Shown here: positions 1 to 6,430 of the stretch, piece after piece
How positions within the stretch are numbered: the first letter of the stretch is position 1
Layout of the letters: the number at the start of each line of letters is the position of its first letter
DNA from: Prevotella sp.
GTDB taxonomy: Bacteria; Bacteroidota; Bacteroidia; Bacteroidales; Bacteroidaceae
Reading direction: 5' to 3'
DNA: 64,000 bases
Assembly (NCBI GenBank): GCA_017548605.1
Contig: JAFYZT010000027.1
Coordinates: forward strand, 186,001 to 250,000
The notes under the pieces: model-generated
Database searches by the model: none
Seen by the model: only the letters and a program-made list of their open reading frames with translations
What the model was told of the DNA's origin: nothing
Translations under genes and position numbers: made by a program

Positions 1-502
1 TGTTCAACCGGTCGGCTATCTCCTTGTTGATACATCCCTGTGCTACGAGAGCCAACACCTCTATCTCACGGTCGGAGAGCCGCGAGGGATTCTCTGTTCC
101 CTCGACATTTTTCACTGGCAGTTGTCCATGTGGATGACCTTGTTGCCCGAGCATGAGAAGTGATTTCACTAGTTTCTCCTCCTGTTGATTGATACACACG
201 GAGTGGAACCCCGCAAGTTGTTTGTCAGCATCGGCAGAGGGTGTGAGCACGATGGTTTTCTTTTTTTGATGGTAGAAGAAAGCCATGTTTTCAAGGACAA
301 TGGAGAAATCGACGAAAAAATGGTAGTAGCGGTCGGCTCCCGCCTTTTTAAAATCGTCGAAACTGTTGAACGTATCTATCTGCAGTCCCCTCATGACCGC
401 TGAGAGCAACTGTTTCAGTCCGATGATAGCCAAGGTATTGCTCATGACAACGGCTATTCGTGGCATAGGCCGTGCAGACATATCGTGCTGTTTATCGTTC
501 AT
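1..502 (-). CDS. LuxR-type HTH regulator, partial (C-terminus cut off by window edge)
   Basis: The frame starts at ATG 502-500 and is open to base 1, giving at least 167 codons. The N-terminal half (about residues 15-110, beginning RIAVVMSNTLAIIGLKQLL) has the layout of a response-regulator receiver domain, but I do not see a clear phospho-acceptor Asp pattern. The C-terminal part has the LuxR/GerE signature LSDREIEVLALVAQG followed by NKEIADRLN, so it should bind DNA. Its start overlaps the stop of the upstream hemerythrin-LuxR gene as ATGA, which suggests translational coupling and one operon. Probably a partner or competitor regulator of the upstream protein; its targets are unknown. The C-terminal end of the HTH is outside the window. 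Confidence 0.8.
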   Translation of the reverse strand, partial: MNDKQHDMSARPMPRIAVVMSNTLAIIGLKQLLSAVMRGLQIDTFNSFDDFKKAGADRYYHFFVDFSIVLENMAFFYHQKKKTIVLTPSADADKQLAGFHSVCINQQEEKLVKSLLMLGQQGHPHGQLPVKNVEGTENPSRLSDREIEVLALVAQGCINKEIADRLN

Positions 503-1455
503 AGTTTGACGGTGGATATGTCGATGAGGTTATTGACGATAGCGTAGATGGTGAGACCTGCTGCACTGTGTATCGACAGTTTCTTGGCAATGTTCCGGCG
601 GTGAGTGATGACTGTGTTGATAGCTATGCACAGATGGTCGGCTATCTCCTTGTTCGTCATGCCCTGAACGACACCGACCACCACGTCTTTCTCCCTTTCA
701 CTGAGCACTTCTCCCTTGTCAGAATTCTGACCAATCATCCTTGATATTTTCATTGAAACATCATTCTGACGTGTCTGCCGTTCTATCCATCGTATGGCGG
801 GGATGAAGATATGGTCTTCGACATCGGCATGCAGACGCAGCCATTCCTCATTATTGAAAATATCGTATAGTGTAGCCGACAACTGGTTGTTGTGCAAGCC
901 GTCGCTGGGCAAGTATTTGATGATGATGCTTTTCAGTTCGCGCAGTTTCTGGTCGGTCTGTCCATGGTGTTTCGAGAACGTCTCAATATTGTAGTTTGCC
1001 ATGGGTGTCTTATTCAACAGCGACTCAACATAGGGGAACACCGTACGCTCCTCATATTTCATGTGGGTACGTATGGAATGCGCATATTCATCGTAAAGAC
1101 GAAGAATGAGACGGGCGAGGTTGTCGTTCTCGTCGAGCGCATCCACCAGTTCCCTCCTGATAAACGGCAGTTGGAAACCGAGAAAATATTCGTGGCTGGC
1201 TTTGAGGTACTGCAACAATGTAGGTATCGACAATTTGTCAATCTCGTCGAAATCGCGATACCCATTTATGGTGAAGTTGACAACGGCAAGGAAGGTATAG
1301 GTATCCACGTTCTGGGCTTCGCACACCTCTCGCACAGTCTTGTCGCCAAAACCAAGGTTGATGCCGAAACTGCCCAGACTCTGCAGCAGACTATAGTTGT
1401 CTTTGATGAGGGATATCATTTTATCCTCAGCCTCATACATCTTTTGGTGTTTCAT
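499..1455 (-). CDS. Hemerythrin/ScdA-like domain fused to LuxR HTH
   Basis: 318 aa from ATG 1455. The frame is open further up to 1587, but that stretch contains the promoter (1526-1556) and octamer repeats, so the internal Met is the better start. Residues about 10-60 resemble the ScdA/YtfE N-terminal domain (GFGDKTVREVCEAQNVD). Residues about 80-215 hold hemerythrin-type di-iron ligands in order: ASHEYF, IRTHMKYEER, SKHHGQTD and LHADVEDHIFIP. The end is a LuxR HTH (LSEREKDVVVGVVQGMTNKEIADHL, then NTVITHRRNIAKKL). The family knowledge is that YtfE/ScdA proteins are di-iron repair or NO-responsive proteins; a one-component sensor of O2, NO or iron is an inference. Divergent from the porin-imelysin cluster, its likely target. 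Confidence 0.85.
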   Translation of the reverse strand: MKHQKMYEAEDKMISLIKDNYSLLQSLGSFGINLGFGDKTVREVCEAQNVDTYTFLAVVNFTINGYRDFDEIDKLSIPTLLQYLKASHEYFLGFQLPFIRRELVDALDENDNLARLILRLYDEYAHSIRTHMKYEERTVFPYVESLLNKTPMANYNIETFSKHHGQTDQKLRELKSIIIKYLPSDGLHNNQLSATLYDIFNNEEWLRLHADVEDHIFIPAIRWIERQTRQNDVSMKISRMIGQNSDKGEVLSEREKDVVVGVVQGMTNKEIADHLCIAINTVITHRRNIAKKLSIHSAAGLTIYAIVNNLIDISTVKL

Positions 1456-1461
1456 TCTGGT

Positions 1462-1501
1462 GAGTTGATGAGTTGATAAGTTGGTAAGTTGACAAGTTCG
1501 T
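1462..1501. repeat. Five tandem degenerate octamers (GAGTTGAT type)
   Basis: Five 8-base units in register: GAGTTGAT twice, then AAGTTGGT, AAGTTGAC, AAGTTCGT. They lie in the 5' leader of the hemerythrin-LuxR gene, between its promoter and its ATG. The same octamer type recurs near 55.45, 56.62 and 57.66 kb. Confidence 0.8.
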
Positions 1502-1525
1502 GGGTTACCATTTATTATGATGGTG

Positions 1526-1556
1526 CAAAAATACGAAAAAAATAATAAACCAACAA
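1526..1556 (-). promoter_or_regulatory. Bacteroidetes-type promoter for hemerythrin-LuxR operon
   Basis: On the minus strand TATTTTTG (1533-1526) matches TAnnTTTG, with TTG (1556-1554) 20 bases upstream. It drives the hemerythrin-LuxR gene with a leader of about 65 bases. Confidence 0.6.
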
Positions 1557-1609
1557 TCATCATTTTTAGGTATTTATCTGTATGCAAATTTTTTACCGAT
1601 TATTAAGTA

Positions 1610-1640
1610 TTGTGGGGATAACGGAATGAGGGTACTTTTG
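1610..1640 (+). promoter_or_regulatory. Bacteroidetes-type promoter for porin cluster
   Basis: TTG at 1610-1612 and TACTTTTG at 1633-1640, spacer 20. It sits directly before the porin start and is divergent from the regulator promoter; the two boxes are about 55 bases apart, so one regulator site could act on both. Confidence 0.65.
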
Positions 1641-1656
1641 CAGCCACAAAAAAGTG

Positions 1657-2973
1657 ATGAAAATGAGAAGTAGTATCCGCAAGGCCATGATGATGGCCAT
1701 TCTATTCATTGGAACATCTGTGGCGTTGGCACAGAGTTCCGCCGGCGACAGTGTAATGACCCACGCCAAGGGAAACCGTCTGAGCGTAGGCGGCTATGGT
1801 GAGGTGGCCTACAGTCGTCATTTCTACAGTGACAACATCTACCGTTACAGCAATCCCTCGAAATACAAGGACGACCCCAGCAACGGTCGTTTCGACATCC
1901 CCCATGCCGTTATCTATTTAGGTTACGATTTCGGCAAGGGTTGGACTTTCGGCACGGAGATAGAGTTTGAACATACCGGCACGGGCAGTGCCATTGAGTT
2001 GGAGACCGACGAAGGTGGTGAGTATGAGCATGAGATAGAGAAAGGCGGCGAGGTGGAACTGGAGCAGTTCTGGTTACAGAAGTCATTCGCCCCGTGGGCC
2101 AACCTCAGAATGGGACATATCATCGTGCCCGTAGGTCTGAACAATGCCCATCATGAACCTCTGAACTTTTTCACCGTTTACCGTCCTGAAGGCGAGAACA
2201 CCATCCTACCGAGCACATGGCACGACACTGGTGTAAGTTTCTGGGGACGTTATGGTGACTGGCGGTACGAGTTGCAGGTGACCGCCGGTCTGAATGCCCT
2301 GATGTTCAGCCGCGACAACTGGGTGAAGAACGGCGTGAAGAGCGCTTTCGAGTTCAAACCCGCCAACAAATACGGTTTCTCCGCACGCGTGGACAATTAT
2401 ACCGTTCCCGGTCTGCGCATGGCCGTGAGCACCTATTACGGAAGGGCCATGCATAACACCTCGCCTAATGACATGGAGGGAGAGGGCAAGACCTATGACA
2501 AGGTGTCGGGCAATGTGTGGATTGGCTCATTCGACTTTACTTTCAAACGTTTCAATTGGATTGTTCGCGGTCAGGCCGACTACGGCACGCTGAGCGACGC
2601 CATCGATGTGAGCAGTGCCAAAAGTCGCCAGCCAAAGAACTCACCTTATAACACGACTCCTGTGGGCAAGGCCGCCACAGCCATTGGCGTGGAGGCTGGA
2701 TACGATGTGTTTTCGCAGATTTCCAAGTTACATGCCGACAACCAAAAGCTGTACGTCTTCGGACGATATGAATACTACGACAGCTATATCAAGGAGAGCA
2801 GTCAACCTTCGTATGACTACACCCAGCGTCAGCGTCTGGCATTCGGTGTGAACTACTACCCCATCCCGCAGATAGCCATCAAGGCTGAATACTCGAACAG
2901 GATTTTCAAGGATCAGTATAACAATGAGCCCTCACTGAACATCGGCATCGCCTATGAAGGGTTCTTTCTCTAA
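1657..2973 (+). CDS. Outer-membrane beta-barrel porin
   Basis: About 438 aa from ATG 1657 (GTG 1654 and ATG 1663 are alternatives; no strong ribosome site). A signal peptide covers residues 1-25 (hydrophobic, ending ALAQ). The rest alternates polar and hydrophobic residues with many aromatic/glycine strands, and the protein begins its mature part with a GGYGEVAYSR-like strand and ends in an aromatic-rich strand closing with Phe-Leu, as in barrels of the phosphate-selective porin (OprO/P-like) type. An acidic stretch rich in Glu (about residues 108-130) could bind cations. It is followed after 97 bases by an imelysin and then a di-haem protein, so a role in metal (iron) passage is inferred; the solute is not visible from sequence. 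Confidence 0.8.
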   Translation: MKMRSSIRKAMMMAILFIGTSVALAQSSAGDSVMTHAKGNRLSVGGYGEVAYSRHFYSDNIYRYSNPSKYKDDPSNGRFDIPHAVIYLGYDFGKGWTFGTEIEFEHTGTGSAIELETDEGGEYEHEIEKGGEVELEQFWLQKSFAPWANLRMGHIIVPVGLNNAHHEPLNFFTVYRPEGENTILPSTWHDTGVSFWGRYGDWRYELQVTAGLNALMFSRDNWVKNGVKSAFEFKPANKYGFSARVDNYTVPGLRMAVSTYYGRAMHNTSPNDMEGEGKTYDKVSGNVWIGSFDFTFKRFNWIVRGQADYGTLSDAIDVSSAKSRQPKNSPYNTTPVGKAATAIGVEAGYDVFSQISKLHADNQKLYVFGRYEYYDSYIKESSQPSYDYTQRQRLAFGVNYYPIPQIAIKAEYSNRIFKDQYNNEPSLNIGIAYEGFFL

Positions 2974-2974
2974 A

Positions 2975-3055
2975 GAGGTGAGGGGTGAGAGGTGAGGAGT
3001 GAGAAGTGGGAGGTGAGAAGTCGTAATAACGAAATAACGTAATAACGTAATTACA
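2975..3055. repeat. Seven heptamers (GAGGTGA type) then four octamers (TAATAACG type)
   Basis: Directly after the porin stop codon are seven 7-base units (GAGGTGA, GGGGTGA, GAGGTGA, GGAGTGA, GAAGTGG, GAGGTGA, GAAGTCG), followed in register by four 8-base units (TAATAACG, AAATAACG, TAATAACG, TAATTACA). They fill most of the porin-imelysin gap. Confidence 0.85.
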
Positions 3056-3070
3056 ATAAAAATAAAAGCA

Positions 3071-4411
3071 ATGAAAAAGATTTTTAAGTTTGCGCTGCTA
3101 AGCGCAGCGGCATTCACCCTTTCTATGGGTTTTACGGCATGCGGTGACGATGATGACGATAATGGCGGCGGTGGCGGCAACGTCACTACTGACCAACTGA
3201 AAACCGCCACTGAGGCATATCTCGACAATGTAGTGTATCCCATCTATAGCAACCTGGCCAACAAAGCCGACGACCTGTATAATAAGATTGCCGCACTGAA
3301 GACGAAGCTGAAAGGCGGCAACAAAGCCACACAGTCGGAGATTGACAATATCTGCGCCGACTACAAGAACGCCCGTGACTGGTGGGAGAAGAGCGAAGCC
3401 TTCCTCTTTGGTGCCGCCAGCGACTTCGATATTGACCCACACATCGACACTTGGCCCCTTGACCTGCCTGTGCTCGCCGAAGACTTGAAAGACAACAACA
3501 AGATTGCCCGTCTCGACGGCACCGACGGTATCACCTGGGCACGCACAGCAGGTAACCTTACACCGGAAAACCTCGGTTTCCACGGCATCGAGTTCATTTT
3601 CTTCCGCAACGGCAAAAACCGCAACGTAGATATCTTCAATAACGATGCTACCGAAGATGACGAGAACTTCAAAGGACTGGCCGTGACAGGACTGGAAGAG
3701 GTGATTTTTGCCACTGCTGTGGCCGGTGACCTGCGCGACAAGTGCTTCCAGCTGGAAGTTTCGTGGCTGGGCAACAAAGCCAAGGCGGCGCACATCACCC
3801 GCATCAACGAATGCAAGCAAGAAAATGCCGATGAGTTCAAGACCACCGTGGCCAAAAACGGTTTGAGCTATGGCGAGAACCTCGCCCGCGCCACCGCAAG
3901 CAGTTCATATTCCAGCTGGTGGAAAGTGCTGGAAGAAATTTTCGTGGGTGGATGTTCTAACATCTGTGCCGAAGTGGCCGACCAGAAGATGGGACAAGCC
4001 TACCGTGCCGCCACCAGTTCGTCGCCCACCTATCATGAAGGTGAAGACGGTGAGCAGGAGGAAGACGACCCCAACTACATCGAGTCGCCCTACAGTCACA
4101 ACTCATTCACAGACTTCAAGGGTAACATCTTGAGCATCAAGTTCACGCTCTATGGCAATACCGATGCTAATGCCTCGACATGGTCAAAGAACAGCATCAT
4201 GGCATACCTGTCGGACAACTATCCCAGTCTGGCCGGTACACTGAACAACAAACTGAATGCCGCCATCGCCTCGCTCGATGCCTGTCTGAACAGCGGCAAG
4301 GCATTCGTGGAAAATCCTGGAGCCACCTGCGTGGGAGCAGCCATGGACGCCATCGGCGAACTGGACGATGCACTGAACAGCACCATTAACACCATACTGA
4401 AAGCAGACTGA
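3071..4411 (+). CDS. Imelysin-family (M75) lipoprotein
   Basis: 446 aa. The signal peptide ends in a lipobox (GFTAC) followed by GDDDDDN, an acidic run like the export signal that sends Bacteroidetes lipoproteins to the cell surface. The core is imelysin-like: a helical N-terminal part (ATEAYLDNVVYPIYSNL), FLFGAASDFDIDPHIDTWPLD, and the family motif GxHxxE seen as GFHGIE (about residue 173-178), used for metal binding. Imelysins (EfeO/IrpA/ICMP type) act in iron acquisition. The gene lies between a porin and a di-haem DUF1111 protein in the same orientation, a frequent imelysin neighbourhood, which supports an iron-uptake role at the outer membrane. The true ligand (Fe, haem or other) is not proven. 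Confidence 0.87.
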   Translation: MKKIFKFALLSAAAFTLSMGFTACGDDDDDNGGGGGNVTTDQLKTATEAYLDNVVYPIYSNLANKADDLYNKIAALKTKLKGGNKATQSEIDNICADYKNARDWWEKSEAFLFGAASDFDIDPHIDTWPLDLPVLAEDLKDNNKIARLDGTDGITWARTAGNLTPENLGFHGIEFIFFRNGKNRNVDIFNNDATEDDENFKGLAVTGLEEVIFATAVAGDLRDKCFQLEVSWLGNKAKAAHITRINECKQENADEFKTTVAKNGLSYGENLARATASSSYSSWWKVLEEIFVGGCSNICAEVADQKMGQAYRAATSSSPTYHEGEDGEQEEDDPNYIESPYSHNSFTDFKGNILSIKFTLYGNTDANASTWSKNSIMAYLSDNYPSLAGTLNNKLNAAIASLDACLNSGKAFVENPGATCVGAAMDAIGELDDALNSTINTILKAD

Positions 4412-4439
4412 CTATAATCACTCATCTTGGAGATAAAGC

Positions 4440-4475
4440 GTGAAGTTGTGCCATGATACGATGGCACAACTTCAC
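4440..4475. terminator. Perfect 15-bp hairpin between imelysin and di-haem genes
   Basis: Arms 4440-4454 and 4461-4475 are perfect complements around a 6-base loop. No T run follows, so it is more likely an mRNA-stabilising or processing hairpin, or an attenuator, than a strong terminator; the downstream gene starts 36 bases later. Confidence 0.55.
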
Positions 4476-4511
4476 CCGTTCAAGAAAAGGAAATAACAAA
4501 CACAACTATTT

Positions 4512-6227
4512 ATGAAAAAGAATCTATTATCTAAAACACTGATGCTCTGCATTTTAGGTGCATTTTCCCTGACTGGTTGCGAGGACAAGGATGACATCAA
4601 CGACTCCGAGAATCCCGAAACGGGCGAAATCAGTACCACCGATGAGGCAGACTACCGCTATGTAGGTAAGGCCACGAAAGGCTTCAAGGCCGAAGAGTGG
4701 TATCCCGGCGGTGAGCTGGGCACTACGGAGAGTACTGCCGCCCACAGCTATGAGGTGGAGACGGAAGCCATTACACGAGCCGGACTGTTTAATGCCTTCA
4801 AGAAAGGCGAATTGCTCTTTGAACATGACTTCACCCAGATCAGCACTGCCGACTTCGGCGGTCTGGGGCCCGCCTATGTGCGCACATCGTGCATCCACTG
4901 CCATCCCGGCTACGGCCACGGCAAGCGCGTGAGCAGCTACAATGCAGACTTCCGTGGCAATGGTTACCTGTTGGTGGTTTACCATCCTGTAGACGGCGAC
5001 AACAGCGATGACGGTCCGTATATATCGGAAGTGACAGGTATGCCACAGACACGTGCCATCAGTCCTTTCCTACCACCCATCGACGAGGGAGGCATACATC
5101 TGAGTTGGGAGAAGGTGACCGCCATGGAAAGCGGTCTGCCCATGCAGTTCCCCGACGGTGAGGCCTACGAGTTGATTTATCCTGAACTGTCCATCGACAT
5201 CGCTGCCTTCAACACCAATCCGAAACCGTCGAACCTGGCCTTCCGCCTGGAGAGCACCATTGGTCTGTACGGCACCGGACTGCTCGATGCCATTCCCGAA
5301 GACTCACTGAAAAAACAATACATGGCCGAGGCACCGTATGTGGAACTGAATCCTAATTTCTGGGACAAAGACGCCAACGACTGGGCTGCCGGAGCATGGT
5401 ACACCCTTGCCGACGGCACAAAGAAAATCAAACGATTCACCTATGCCATGACACGCGCCTCGCTCCAGGACGGTGCCGGTGCCAATGCCATGTGGAACAT
5501 CCCCAACGTGAGCCGCAGTGACCGACCCTATCTCTATACCACCGATGCATGGGCAAAGGCCATGTCGGAGAATCCCGACGTAATAGCCGCCATCAAGGCC
5601 GACCCCACCTCACCCTATTACTATGATGGTACCGATGCCGGCATTGCCGAAGCCGTGAGGGTCTTGCTGTCGCCGAAGACCAACCAGTTCGATAATCCCT
5701 ACCATAACTTCAAGCCCGAGATGACCGACCAGAATTTCTGGCAGTATATGGTTTGGCACCGCGGTTTGGCTGTTCCCCGTGCCCGTGACCTGAACGACGC
5801 AGAAGTACAACGCGGCAAGGAAGTGTTCACGCAGATAGGATGCGCCACATGCCACCGTCCGAAGTGGACCACAGGCAATGACGACTACTGGGCACCCGCT
5901 ATGGTAACCTCGAACAACCTGTCATTGCCCACCTATCCCAAGCAGGTGATTTATCCTTACACCGACATGCTGCAGCACCGTCTGTATATGAAGAACGGCA
6001 TCCACGGTAGTTGGTGCCGGACGACACCCCTGTGGGGACGTGGTCTGTCGTTGGTGAACACCGGTGCTGACGACCGACTGCACGACTGCCGCGCCCGTAA
6101 TGAGATAGAAGCTATCATGTGGCACGCCTACAGCAAGAAGAGCGATGCCTATGCCATCACAGAACGGTTCTTCTATCTGCCCAAGGCCGACCGCGACGCC
6201 GTGGTGAAGTTTTTGAGGTCGATATAA
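4512..6227 (+). CDS. DUF1111 di-haem oxidoreductase-like lipoprotein
   Basis: 571 aa. A lipobox (SLTGC) is followed by EDKDDIND, again an acidic surface-export-like start. Two c-type haem motifs are present: CIHCH (about residue 128) and CATCH (about residue 445). The C-terminal signature LHDCRARNEIEAIMWH is typical of DUF1111 ('di-haem oxidoreductase, putative peroxidase'). The family is often encoded with imelysin and is thought to handle electrons for iron or peroxide chemistry at the cell envelope; the reaction is not established. The CcsBA synthase encoded next would attach its haems. Forms one cluster with the porin and the imelysin. Confidence 0.88.
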   Translation: MKKNLLSKTLMLCILGAFSLTGCEDKDDINDSENPETGEISTTDEADYRYVGKATKGFKAEEWYPGGELGTTESTAAHSYEVETEAITRAGLFNAFKKGELLFEHDFTQISTADFGGLGPAYVRTSCIHCHPGYGHGKRVSSYNADFRGNGYLLVVYHPVDGDNSDDGPYISEVTGMPQTRAISPFLPPIDEGGIHLSWEKVTAMESGLPMQFPDGEAYELIYPELSIDIAAFNTNPKPSNLAFRLESTIGLYGTGLLDAIPEDSLKKQYMAEAPYVELNPNFWDKDANDWAAGAWYTLADGTKKIKRFTYAMTRASLQDGAGANAMWNIPNVSRSDRPYLYTTDAWAKAMSENPDVIAAIKADPTSPYYYDGTDAGIAEAVRVLLSPKTNQFDNPYHNFKPEMTDQNFWQYMVWHRGLAVPRARDLNDAEVQRGKEVFTQIGCATCHRPKWTTGNDDYWAPAMVTSNNLSLPTYPKQVIYPYTDMLQHRLYMKNGIHGSWCRTTPLWGRGLSLVNTGADDRLHDCRARNEIEAIMWHAYSKKSDAYAITERFFYLPKADRDAVVKFLRSI

Positions 6228-6230
6228 GAT

Positions 6231-6366
6231 ACCCACCCCCGGCCCCTCCCCAAGGGAGGGGAGAAGAGATACCCACCCCGACCCTCCCAAAGGGAGGGGA
6301 GACCAAGCGGTGAAGGGAGGGTGTTCTGTGTCGAGCACCCTCCCTTTGGGAGGGATGGGGTGGGTT
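6231..6366. repeat. Three copies of CCCTCCC/GGGAGGG palindromic element, two direct and one inverted
   Basis: Two direct copies start ACCCACCCC (6231 and 6271), each with a CCCTCCC..GGGAGGG palindrome; a third copy lies inverted at about 6337-6366 and ends GGGGTGGGT followed by a T-rich run. Copies 2 and 3 can pair into a long stem with trailing Ts, so this can work as a terminator or attenuator between the DUF1111 gene and ccsBA. Confidence 0.8.
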
Positions 6367-6430
6367 TTTATTATTTTTACATACGAAAAGGAGTGGTGCT
6401 TACGTTATTATAACACGACAATGACATGAT

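Noticed and set aside
1456-1587. 44-residue N-terminal extension of the hemerythrin-LuxR protein
   Set aside because: It covers the promoter and tandem octamers; internal Met at 1455 fits better.
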